Assembly (NCBI GenBank): GCA_003427395.1 | Contig: BFEA01000264.1 | Location: forward strand, 414,017 to 442,717 | DNA: 28,701 nucleotides | Reading direction: 5' to 3' | Origin: Chara braunii | Lineage: Eukaryota > Streptophyta > Charophyceae > Charales > Characeae | Translations under genes and position numbers: made by a program | Notes under the pieces: generated by a model | What the model saw: only the letters and a program-made list of their open reading frames with translations | The model's database searches: none | Told to the model about the DNA's origin: nothing | Part shown: in pieces, positions 14,008 to 21,955 of the stretch | Numbering within the stretch: position 1 is the stretch's first letter | Layout of the letters: every line of letters starts with the position of its first letter

Positions 14008-14009
14008 GT
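14004..14009 (+). promoter_or_regulatory. Candidate 5' splice donor (CAG|GTAAGT)
   Basis: CAG at 14001-14003 followed by GTAAGT is a full match to the spliceosomal donor consensus. A long C/T-rich stretch follows, as expected of an intron or 5' leader. In the other 54 units the junction replaces the sequence after GTAA, so the complete donor exists only here. No matching acceptor can be identified because of the gap at 14366. Confidence 0.45.
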
Positions 14010-14013
14010 ATTT

Positions 14014-14300
14014 TCCGCCTTCCCTCTCCTTCTCCTTCTTCTTCTCCTTCTTCCTCCTCCTCCTACGACTGCTTCCTCTTCCTCTACTTATCCCACTCTC
14101 TCCCTCTCGCTACTTATCTCACCGCCTTCTCCTTCGCGGTCCTGCTCCCTTTTCCTCCGCGATGGCTTTCTCCATCCTCCGCGCGGTGCCTTCTTCCTTG
14201 CAGCTCCGGGTGCTCCACCTCATCTCCCCCTCTCCCTCCTCCTTCTTCTTCTTTCTCTTCTCCCTCTTCTTCCTTCTTCTTCTTCTTCCTATACTACTTC
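14014..14300 (+). repeat. Polypyrimidine (CTT/CTC) low-complexity tract
   Basis: Most bases here are C or T, with runs of CTT, TCC and TTC, interrupted around 14159-14220 by more mixed sequence. It follows the donor at 14004 and precedes a poly-T run and gap. The open translation through it is Phe/Leu/Ser/Pro-rich, as any CT tract gives, so I call no gene. Confidence 0.8.
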
Positions 14301-14340
14301 TCTACGCGCATGGCCAACTCTATCGTTCCGCTATCTCCCC

Positions 14341-14365
14341 GCGGCCGCTTTTTTTTTTTTTTTTT
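14341..14365 (+). repeat. GCGGCCGC followed by 17 T at gap edge
   Basis: An 8-bp NotI-type palindrome (14341-14348) is followed directly by 17 T residues that run into the N gap. Homopolymers commonly end contigs, which explains the gap. The combination also resembles a NotI-oligo(dT) cDNA primer, but eight bases can match by chance in this GC-rich context. Confidence 0.85.
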
Positions 14366-14437
14366 NNNNNNNNNNNNNNNNNNNNNNNNNNNNNNNNNNN
14401 NNNNNNNNNNNNNNNNNNNNNNNNNNNNNNNNNNNNN
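14366..14437. other. Assembly gap, 72 N
   Basis: Unresolved bases lie between a poly-T run and CT-rich sequence. The true gap size is unknown, and any reading frame crossing it is meaningless. Confidence 0.99.
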
Positions 14438-14875
14438 TCCCACTCTCGTTCCTCGCGACCCCTTCCCGATCTTCTCCTACGTGCTATCTGCCCGCTCCGC
14501 TCGCCATCTCCTCTGCTTGCGTGCGCAGCCCCTCACTTTTTTTTTTTTGCGATTCCCAACGCACACACTCCCGCACGCGCTACTCTTCTGCCTGCGTGCC
14601 CTTCCAACTCGATAGACGTCCCCGTCATTGTCAGAGCGGGATGTCGGGAAGCCCCGTATCAGTGGCTGCTATGAGAATGGATCTTCCCGTACTTCGCCTG
14701 CAGATGCATCGTTCCAGTTTCCCGTGTGAAGGGCGAAAAGAAAAAAAAAAGAAAATCAAAGAAATATCAAAACAAATAATGAAGAATCTAATTGCAACTA
14801 GCAAAATTAAATAAGAAAATATAAACAAAAGAAAATAGAAAACTAACTACTAACTACCCGTTCATGCCACTTGTC
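14438..14875. other. No gene seen; CT-rich then AT-rich sequence
   Basis: C/T-rich sequence with a 12-T run near 14537 gives way at about 14735 to A-rich sequence up to about 14845. Short open frames on both strands are low-complexity shadows. I recognise no RNA gene or coding motif. Confidence 0.6.
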
Positions 14876-14879
14876 ACAA

Positions 14880-14930
14880 CGGGCTCTAACCGGTCTTTAC
14901 TCGGATACTGAAGTCACGGGTTCAAGCCCC
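14880..14930 (+). repeat. tRNA-like A/B box pair, SINE-like (plus strand)
   Basis: An A-box-like block (GGGCTCTAACCGG, 14881-14893) is followed about 25 bp later by a good B box (GGGTTCAAGCCCC, 14918-14930). The flanking bases form a T-arm-like stem with one mismatch (ACGGG/CCCTT around a 7-nt loop). I cannot build a full cloverleaf with an acceptor stem. A tRNA-derived SINE head or decayed tRNA fits better than a working tRNA gene. Confidence 0.35.
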
Positions 14931-15000
14931 TTGTGTCCGAAGGCGGGGTAAAACAAGGTAGAGCTCCCTTCCAAAAAGGGAACTAACTTAGAGGGCCGTA

Positions 15001-15055
15001 GGTCTTGATCCCGAGATCCCCCAATAGCATTAAAACCTACTGAGCTAGCTCCCAC
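15001..15055 (-). repeat. tRNA-like head of a SINE-like element (minus strand)
   Basis: Read on the minus strand from 15055, the sequence has a near-perfect Pol III A box, TAGCTCAGTAGG (15047 down to 15036), and a B-box-like block, GGGATCAAGACC (15012 down to 15001), at a spacing normal for a tRNA. A TATATAA-like sequence lies about 20-30 bp upstream on this strand (near 15080). The anticodon region does not fold into a clear arm and the T loop departs from TTCRA. I read it as a tRNA-derived SINE promoter or tRNA pseudogene; its 3' limit is not clear. Confidence 0.45.
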
Positions 15056-15277
15056 TTCAGGTAGAAGGGGAGCAATTCCAGTATATAAGTGGCAGCGGGC
15101 TCAGTCCGCCTAATAATCTGAACTGGTTTCTAAGCCTGAGGGCGCGCATGCTCGCCGGACTGCTTACCTGTCGGAGTGCTTGTCGGTTTGAGTGTATGTG
15201 TGACCCGCAAGGGCACTTGGTTAACCGGTATGGCCCGAAGGGCCGGTACTTTAGTCGTGGCCGCGACATTGAGGGGC

Positions 15278-15354
15278 GCAGCGGAAAAACACTCGAGTGG
15301 CGGGGTTAGGCCTGCGACTCTCAGAGCAGCGGGGAAAACACTCGAGTAGCAGGT
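15278..15354. repeat. Two-copy direct repeat, 49-bp offset
   Basis: A block of about 28 bp containing GCAGCGG, an A run and CACTCGAGT occurs at 15278-15305 and again at 15327-15354 with a few substitutions. It may be a remnant of a tandem repeat inside a mobile element. No coding signal goes with it. Confidence 0.7.
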
Positions 15355-15793
15355 CGGCCGGTACTAGATGCGCAGGGACCAGACCGCCAAGCAGAAGAAG
15401 ATAAAAGTTAGCATTCAAAAGGGTTATTGCAATCCCGTTGATTACACATTAATAATCGCCTCGGCCGTATGGCCGGGGCGTATATTAATTAACCCTGCCT
15501 AACGTACCGATGATTAATTCCCAGTGTGTGTCGTAATCTTTCTGACACAACACTAGCCCAACCGATCCCTCGACCTCGTCGGTCGAAGGGTATCACTACC
15601 GATTCTGACCGTCAGAGCGCACGTCACAATAACGCGCTCGTATACTAACGAAATTTTCTCACCGATCTGCCCCTGCCTCATTGGCCGAGGAATCCGTTTG
15701 GAGTGTCACGCTCAAGCATGCACACCCTTTCCATTCCAGACTGGCTCTGTCATGGTAGCCGACGCCGTCATCGTGTCGAATGCAAAAGCATGG

Positions 15794-15819
15794 CCAAATA
15801 CCCTTGTAAGGGTATTTGG
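15794..15819. repeat. Perfect hairpin in first 193-bp unit
   Basis: Arms CCAAATACCCTT and AAGGGTATTTGG are exact reverse complements of 12 bp separated by GT. With a 2-bp centre it is effectively a palindrome, so it could extrude as a cruciform or bind a dimeric protein. No T run follows to make it a terminator. Confidence 0.85.
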
Positions 15820-15988
15820 TCCGACAGCGCGCACATACTTTCGAAACTTTATCACCAATTTGCCCTCGCCTTAACGGCCTAGGAAATCGTTTCAAGTGCC
15901 ACGCCAAAGCGGGCACACCCTTATCATCCCAGACTGACTCCGTCATGGTAGCCGACGCCGTCACCGTGTCGAATGCAAAAGCATGGCC

Positions 15989-16010
15989 AAATACCCTTGT
16001 AAGGGTATTT
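15989..16010. repeat. Perfect hairpin in second 193-bp unit
   Basis: This is the same palindrome at +193-195 bp, with 10-bp arms (AAATACCCTT/AAGGGTATTT). The outermost pairs seen in the first unit are lost because GG became AG on the right side. Confidence 0.85.
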
Positions 16011-16097
16011 AGTCCGACACCGCCCTATTGGATCTTATATTATCACACAATATTCACGACCACGGACATACGGAAGGCGGACCACCGGACATGAAGG

Positions 16098-16126
<29 letters not shown>
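16098..16126 (+). repeat. 29-nt A tract, possible retroposon tail
   Basis: An uninterrupted run of 29 A follows GAAGG. With tRNA-like boxes about 1.2 kb upstream on the plus strand it could be the tail of a retroposed element. I could not find a target-site duplication bracketing it, so the assignment is tentative. Confidence 0.5.
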
Positions 16127-16130
<4 letters not shown>

Positions 16131-16855
16131 ATTTTCAGATGCATGGACGGTGTTGGCTTCTTCTAATTACGGGAAGTTCTTTTTTGTCACGGGCTTTGTA
16201 AAAACTGCCATGTACACATTCGTTTTCACTATCTCCCGAACTCGACGGGAAGACCTGCAAAAAAGCAGTCGGATCCCACTTAAACCCAGTAGGCTACGCT
16301 CCGTACTTGTAGTCAGGGGGATGCATTATCGCCAATACGGGAACACCTTTACGGGGGACAGTGGACAATGGCAGGTCGCTGTGCCTCCCTGACTACCCCT
16401 CCATGTGTGGCGTAGGGAGAACATGTATCGTGGCGGCTCGGCACAACTTGGTGCGCAAGACAGGAAAGCACACTTGGCGCGCAGGGAAATAATCTACCAC
16501 AAGTTCGCTAGTGCGGACCATTTGCAACGACAAGCCCCATTCTGTAATGGCTCAAAGGCCCGTAGTGCCCGCACTAGTGAACTCCCACAGTGACAAGCAT
16601 GTTGTTGGACGACAGTAAAACGCACACTGGATAAATGTTGAAAACAAGTTGAAATTATGATGGCGATGTTGACAACTAGTTGGCACCATTGTTGAACATA
16701 TATAAAGTGTCGATACAAACAGCTGACGTGAACCCTTCTCCATACTCAAATGTTGATTTCAACATTTTAGAAGTTGAAAAACGGAAGGAATTTTCGCACA
16801 TTTTTTCTGTTGCTGTCTGATTTGTAAGGTTGATTCGGATCCGGTGGGAACAGAT
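16127..16855. other. No gene seen; imperfect hairpin and palindrome
   Basis: This interval holds no convincing coding frame. It contains a 15-bp inverted repeat with one mismatch (16502-16516 and 16569-16583, about 52-nt loop) and a perfect 9+2+9 palindrome at 16748-16767 (AAATGTTGA/TCAACATTT) in a stretch rich in GTTGAA-type words. A TATATAAA sequence lies near 16697. Several short open frames overlap on both strands and cancel as evidence. Confidence 0.5.
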
Positions 16856-17770
16856 CATGTGCACGCACGTATACGAATGATCACAAGAACGACAATCATC
16901 ACGTATACGCGTGTCTGCATGACCCGTCCCTGACCTCACCTCTCTTTGCACAACCAAATGTATAAGTTAAGTCCCTCTTGTCAAACATGGATATCGGCGT
17001 TTCATTTTGGATCACTGATCGTGCCAGTCTGAGGAACCCCGAGTACCGAGAACACCGACAGAACGAACAACTCTTCCACCGATCGAACTTAAGGCTCCCG
17101 ACTTACCCCTACCAAACTGAAGGCGATCGACTGTGTGCCTGAGACTTTCACAGGGCCAACGGACAGAATTCCCGAATCCCGGATTACCCCGATACCCATA
17201 ATTATCAGTACTGCATTACTCCGGAATTCATCGCCATTGAAACCAATTTCCCTTCGTTCTATCCCCTTCACCCCTATTATCATCTAACGATCATCCCTTA
17301 GGAATCGATAACCCCCTGCTGGCCGCGAAGGATGTGCTCTGACTGGCGGCAGTACAACGCCTATCGATCTGCGAGATTTGTACGACGAACCCTCTCTGAA
17401 GCTGAGCGTCGAGAGCACAGCCTCCGGCTAAGGCTGTCCATGTCAGATTCCGAGATTTGTGAAACCCGCCGGCCGCAGGTGTTCGCACAGAGAGACACCC
17501 ACTATGTTCCCACCGTGCACCAAATACGAACATGCCCCAGACGACGTGGCCAGTGAAACTAGCTGCTCGGCTCTGAGCAAAACCAAAAATCAGGCCCTAG
17601 GTGGAACCACTTGCATTCTGTCCTTGAAACTTGGCACCTGAGATCTCAGTTCTGTCCTAGGACTCCACCCCCACTTTCCTAAAATTCTTGGCACACCCTT
17701 ACTACGTGCTTCTGGGCCCCCTCCCACTCCGAAACAGGAAGTCGCACTGGTCGTGAGGTTAGGGCATCAA
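16856..17770 (+). pseudogene. Unrecognised repeat family, copy 1 (degraded ORF)
   Basis: I do not recognise this family. From an ATG at 16987 one frame runs about 190 codons to a stop at 17554-17556, broken only by TGA at 17140 and TAG at 17299. It aligns with copy 2 (20321-21189) without a frame change. Shared protein blocks include FW-[IV]-TDR-x-SLRNP-[ED]-YR near the start, QTE-x-DRLC, SRIP-x-YPDT mid-way, YHLT-[IV]-[IV]-P, then QYN-x-YR, SEA, REHSLRL and SDSE-x-C. In the first block 9 of 12 differing codons are synonymous, so the protein was under selection. Upstream DNA from about 16856 and a 3' block to about 17770 also align, giving a unit of about 0.9 kb. It now looks like a dead copy of a multicopy gene or mobile-element ORF. 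Confidence 0.7.
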
Positions 17771-17889
17771 ATTCCCAACAACGAGGAAAGGACACCTGTA
17801 TGCGAGTAAGATGTACGTGAAGCCGTTGCCAAGATCGACAGATGATACTATTTTCCACATGAAACAAGGTTTCCGAATTTGTAGGTGCT

Positions 17890-18487
17890 GGTTTTGTTAT
17901 TATCGATACTCACTTCCCCAGTACTCGTTGTTGTTGCCTTTTAAGGAATTGATTGTCATCCGTTGGACGACAGTGGCACCCCGCCGGCCTAATACTTTGT
18001 CCGGGAATTGCCGCCTCATAGAGCAATATCGTAAAAGGGGGTTCCACTACTGAACACGTGGCGAAAATGAACAAAAGGAGCGAGCTATGAGGTTGAGGCC
18101 CTCCACATCGGATTCTGAGCTCTGTAACGAGCGACGTCGGGATCTAACTTGAAAACCAGATCCCGCGTGCGTACCTTCGCCTTTTCACTTTAAATGATGA
18201 CCAGTAGCCCACGCTGAGGCTCGACGATACTTTTGGATTGAATGGATGCTTAAGAACTGCGCGCCTTTGGATTTCTTCCAGCCCGCCAATGACCCGTTCT
18301 TGTTAAAGTCGGAACCACGCAGGGGACTTCAATTCCTTGAGACCCCACACTCTGTTTCCCATAAATCCTTAGCACACCTTATTTTGTTGTCTTCCAGGGC
18401 CTTTTCTGCACAATTCACCTCTCTAACCGGAAGGCAGTGCAAGGCGTGAGGTTAGAGCGTCATATGCGTGAGGTTCGGGCGTCACAT
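17890..18487 (+). pseudogene. Unrecognised repeat family, copy 3 (5'-truncated, degraded)
   Basis: This is the most diverged copy. Only the second half of the ancestral protein is detectable. A block around 17893-17960 resembles the RFSPYYVLLL region of copy 2. A clearer block follows at about 18000-18150: an EQYR motif, a stop TGA at 18051-18053, then RLRPSTSDSELC and a basic stretch ending at TGA 18150. The stop falls within one codon of the stop in copy 2. The 3' flank retains the block ending in GGCACACC (here AGCACACC, about 18369-18377), and the tail motif GCGTGAGGTT occurs twice (about 18444 and 18466). It lies about 120 bp after copy 1 in the same orientation, so the family is in tandem here. 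Confidence 0.6.
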
Positions 18488-18489
18488 AC

Positions 18490-20320
18490 ATAGCTGAGAG
18501 GGTCACACTCTTCCAGGGCGCCCTACCTCCTACATCATGATTGAACACAGTTTCCTTTTCGGTCTCTATGAGATAGCACTTCATCCCCGTCCTTGCTACT
18601 TTGTTTGCACCAAAGTTAAGCGGGGTATCCAGGTCAACTTATCATGTTTTATTTCATTCATCTGAGTTTTCACTGTCATACGGGATATTGGACACGGTAT
18701 CTAGCACGTGAAGCTGCCCACCTAGAGACTGGAGTCGTCCACCTGTGACGAGCTCTTTTCTGATAAGCGCCATCTTCTGCGCAACCGGGATTGGGGGTAC
18801 ATAGAGGGGGTCGGAGATAAATTGCATGGCAATCTCTCGTTTTTGGTCCCTCTACAGAAGGGAGGTGGTGGTTATGAACTTCGGGGTAGTTGGCCCGCGC
18901 CTTAGTGAGCGCAGGGGAACAATGTCTACTATGTCCTTTTTCTTTTTTTTCTTTCTTTTTTTAACAGAAGTCCGTCTTTTAGGCGTGGCAATCGCACGGG
19001 GAATTCCTTCGGAATTTTTGAATTGGGGATGAGCCCCCACGGGTTCTCGGAATTTCTTTTTGCAATTAGAACCTTAATTAGACTAGGAAATTGGATGCCT
19101 CGTAATTTTCGCCTGTAACTGCACATCGCTTCCTGCTTGCGCGCACTTTGCTGCACCTGCGTCTGCGCTCTGTTCCTGCCAAGCCTAAATACCAATCTCA
19201 ACTGTAATCTCTTCTTGCTCTTTCTTTGCCTACACAGATATAACTGTAATCTCTCCTTTCTTGATATTCTTTCCCCCGTCGCTGGGTGCGCTCTCCCTTT
19301 TCTATTTTATTGGCCAGATCGGTGCATGACTCGGTCGAAGCGTGGAGCGAGGCTACGTCCCCCATGTCGCGGCCCACCCATGCAGCCGTAGGCACTTCCT
19401 CCCGCCTTTCTCCTATTCCTCTCTGGCAATTCCGGTTATTGCGCGATGATGCACAAGCTATAAATTCAGCAAGCGCGATTAATTGTCCCTCTAATCTACT
19501 TCGGAGTTAGCGCGGTCGAGATGATCGGCTAACGAGTAGAAAGACGGTGAGTAGAGAGTCGGGCGATCCGACGAGCTGGTGCTGAGTATGCGGGGTTGAC
19601 GCGTGGTCGCGAGGGACTGTGGCACGCAGGCAAGCCTGGCTTGCATGCTCGAGCCAAGCGGGGTGACGGCTCCGTATGGTTTGGAGGTGGGGGTCGACAT
19701 ACTGCCCGCACCAGAAACTGGCAGAAAGGTGCAGAGAGAGAGAGAGAGAGAGGAACGGGGATATGGATGAACAATGCCTTTCTTCCCACCGTCTGTGAAA
19801 TTTTGACTCCAATGTTGGCCAATTTTGTTGCGTCAGTTTCAGATTTCTTTGTAAATCATTTCGGATTTTTTGTTTAGTATATATGTATGCATGCTGGCGA
19901 ACGAACTTGTGTCTCTTTTCTCGAGTTGTTTCTGATTTCCAATTTTGTTTTGTTCAATAGTGTTAGCCTCATTCAAATTTCAACACTTTCTAGTACCCAT
20001 CTGCACTGCGTGCACAACAATCCGCGAGTTTTCGGTTCCCCCGGATCTCGCCGGATACGCTCGGCGCGCATGTCTTGCCTGACCACTTGCTCTTAGTTCA
20101 TGCATGATTGCAGGAAGGATCTCATGTATTGGTCTTTGATGCTGGGCAATCACTTCTTTGTTGCATGATGGTATGGATATGTATGTAATGATTGGATCTC
20201 ACTTGGAATGATGATGGTTCCATGAGGACAATAATTGCATGCATACGGGATAGACCGACGCACGGACAAAAGCGCCTATCACCGACTTATCCGCTCGACA
20301 AGATTGGATCTGAGCAGTCG
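18490..20320. other. No gene supported between repeat copies
   Basis: I see nothing convincing in this 1.8 kb. It includes a T/C-rich run at 18937-18962 followed by AACAG (18963-18967), which resembles a 3' splice acceptor. It also has a pyrimidine-rich stretch around 19200-19310 and a GA microsatellite at 19733-19752. Overlapping open frames of 60-100 codons on both strands are low-complexity or GC-driven and share no recognisable motif. Confidence 0.5.
19733..19752. repeat. (AG)10 microsatellite
   Basis: Ten uninterrupted AG dinucleotides. It produces Arg/Glu or Leu/Ser repeats in the overlapping short frames, which should not be read as protein. Confidence 0.95.
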
Positions 20321-21189
20321 GCCTGCGCAAGTGCCCGTGTATGACAACAAGTCCGACAACGGAGTCTGCAACATACACGCGTGTCTACATAAGCCCAGCT
20401 GCGATCTCGCTTCGTTAGGAAATGTATGTAATTAAAGTCCATTGAGTAGGATATGGCGGTGGAAACTCCCTTCTGGGTCACCGACCGCGAGAGCTTAAGG
20501 AACCCAGACTATAGGACGTATTGGGAGAGAGAACAACTTAGGCGACGAAGAAACTCACGGAATCGTGACTACCTCTGTCAGACTGAGAACGATCGACTAT
20601 GCAAGGGCGATCTCCAATGGGCAATAAACCAGGATTCTCGGATTCCAAACTATCCTGACACCCGCAAAAGACAGTATTCTCTAACCCCAGACTTCGTCGC
20701 TATTACTACCCGTTTTTCTCCGTATTACGTCCTTCTTCTGTATCACCACCTAACGGTTGTTCCGTGGGACTGCATAGCTCATTACCTGCCCTGAAGACCA
20801 TGCCCGGTGTGCCAGCAATACAACGAGTATCGCGAAGCAGGGTTCATATGACGAACCCACTCAGAAGCACAGCTTCGGGAGCACAGTCTCCGACTATGAC
20901 CGTCCTCATCAGACTCTGAGACGTGCGTTGGCCGACGACGGTACATGCGCTCTCAAATACGTGCCCGGCCCAGGCCGCGAGATCGGCGATCGTCCCGATT
21001 CTGAGCAAAAACGAGACACTTGCACTCCTACCCCCAAAACTTGACGCCGGAGATTCCAGTTCTGACCTCGGACTCCACCCCCACTTTCCTAAAATCCTTG
21101 GCACACCCCTCTTCGCACTTCCAGGCCCACTAACACTCCGAAACAGGAAGTTGTGCTGGGCGTGAGGTTGGGCGTCACACACCCAGCAG
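20321..21189 (+). pseudogene. Unrecognised repeat family, copy 2 (best-preserved ORF)
   Basis: An ATG at 20453 opens 113 codons ending at TGA 20792-20794. The same frame then continues through QQYNEYREAGF, another TGA, then SEAQLREHSLRL and SDSETC, matching copy 1 in phase. The encoded protein is strongly charged: Arg-rich after a WERE motif and Tyr/Pro-rich in the middle, with no signal peptide or membrane helix. The first 113 codons could be an intact shorter protein. However, homology continues past the stop, so a premature stop is more likely. Upstream homology to copy 1 starts near 20321, and a nearly invariant 3' block lies at 21070-21108. The function is unknown; it could be a gene family or part of a non-autonomous element. 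Confidence 0.65.
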
Positions 21190-21265
21190 CCCTGATTCTG
21201 CTAGTTCTCTTACCACCATGGTGAAAAAAAGGGGCAAGTACGTTGGAGTCACGCCAAACATTCAG

Positions 21266-21278
21266 AAGAGGCAACTTT
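21266..21278. repeat. Left target-site duplication of U6 insertion
   Basis: AAGAGGCAACTTT here is repeated exactly at 21384-21396, on the other side of the U6-like sequence. The last T residues could belong to the A tail of the insert (minus strand), so the duplication is 10-13 bp. Confidence 0.85.
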
Positions 21279-21291
21279 TTTCTTTTTTTTT
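21276..21291 (-). repeat. A-rich tail of U6 retropseudogene
   Basis: On the minus strand the U6 body is followed by A9, G, then A6, instead of the U-rich Pol III terminator of a genuine U6 gene. Three of the A residues overlap the duplicated target site. An A tail shows the RNA was polyadenylated or A-tailed before reverse transcription. Confidence 0.85.
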
Positions 21292-21332
21292 ACCATTTCT
21301 CGATTTATGTGCGTCATCCTTGTGCGGAGCCC

Positions 21333-21364
<32 letters not shown>

Positions 21365-21382
21365 AAGAATGTCCCGAAGGAG
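21292..21382 (-). pseudogene. U6 snRNA retropseudogene
   Basis: The minus strand reads as U6 spliceosomal RNA from the 5' stem (CTCCTTCGGGACA) through AAAATTGGAACGATACAG, the ACAGAGA box and GATTAGCATGG, to CATAAATCGAGAAATGG. The last block is the plant/green-algal form; animal U6 differs there. Substitutions lie in the segment after GCATGG (GCTCCGCACAAGG where plants have CCCCTGCGCAAGG) and near the 5' end. The canonical last few bases and the oligo-U terminator are missing and replaced by an A tail. A 10-13-bp target-site duplication brackets it and no upstream USE/TATA promoter is evident. It is a LINE-type processed copy, not expected to be transcribed. Confidence 0.9.
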
Positions 21383-21383
21383 T

Positions 21384-21396
21384 AAGAGGCAACTTT
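21384..21396. repeat. Right target-site duplication of U6 insertion
   Basis: This is an exact copy of 21266-21278. In the orientation of the insert, the site reads CT/AAAG, close to the preference of L1-type endonucleases. The sequence continues into AGCAGTTCCCGAAA, part of a local repeat that also occurs, uninterrupted, at 21961. Confidence 0.85.
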
Positions 21397-21500
21397 AGCA
21401 GTTCCCGAAAAATGGAGCAAGAAGGGCGACCCTAAAAAAATATGCCAAGCGCCACTTTGGGTAACGACTGGCGCACTTTAGACCCCCGCTAAACTTACAT
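21388..21500 (+). repeat. Local dispersed repeat, copy A (U6-interrupted)
   Basis: Starting at AGGCAACTTTAGCAGTTCCC, about 110 bp aligns with 21961-22065 through words such as GAGCAA, GGCGACCC, GCCACTTTGGGTAA and TAGACCC, with a small extra A-rich insertion here. It is non-coding as far as I can see. Confidence 0.7.
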
Positions 21501-21955
21501 ATTTTGAAACTCACCCCCTGACATGGGCGCCACTTTGTCTTTTCTTGCCTATTTCAAACTAAAAGTGTGTCACAGCCACAGTTTCCCCTTTTTATTTGAA
21601 AGGGTGACGACCTTTAGATGGGGGAAGCTACACGGGAGTCACAAAAATGAGTTATACTCGCACTACGGGCCAAGATACAGCTTCCAATTGCAGTTCCTGC
21701 AATGTATACAACTCAGCTTTCTGGCCAAGTAAGGTGCCCGGAGTGCAATTGCAAACTGTGTCTTGCCCCATAGTGCAGTCGTAACTCTTTTTTGTGACTC
21801 TACTGAAGTTACCCCCTTTAGATATCATCATTGAACTGAACAGCCCTAGGTAACTCAGAATGACTCTATTCGTTTTATCTGCAGGTATCTGGGTTTAAAC
21901 TTCAGTCCGTGATTCAACAGTTTAGGGGTGTACCAATGGAGCTAGGCCCGACAGT

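Larger units (their letters stand above)
15634..16019. repeat. 193-bp tandem duplication (two diverged units)
   Basis: Units 15634-15826 and 15827-16019 align head to tail at a constant 193-bp offset. The first half is diverged. The last 75 bp or so, from CATGGTAGCCGACGCCGTCA onward, is almost identical. Each unit ends with the same hairpin. Uneven divergence suggests either constraint on the hairpin end or a recent partial exchange. Open frames on both strands simply double the repeat, so no protein is called. Confidence 0.85.

Noticed and set aside
13778-14674. A 298-codon plus-strand open frame
   Set aside because: It starts in adapter, crosses a splice-donor consensus, a polypyrimidine tract and a 72-N gap. 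Its translation is low complexity.
15441-15633. A third, older unit of the 193-bp duplication
   Set aside because: Only a few scattered words such as AAGGGTAT match at the expected offset, which is not enough to call homology.
15659-15964. A 101-codon minus frame with an internal protein repeat
   Set aside because: The repeat is simply the 193-bp DNA duplication. The opposite strand is open as well, and no domain is recognisable.
19529-19877. Overlapping frames of 93-101 codons on both strands around the GA microsatellite
   Set aside because: Mutually conflicting frames, with Ser/Leu or Arg/Glu repeats generated by the (AG)n tract.
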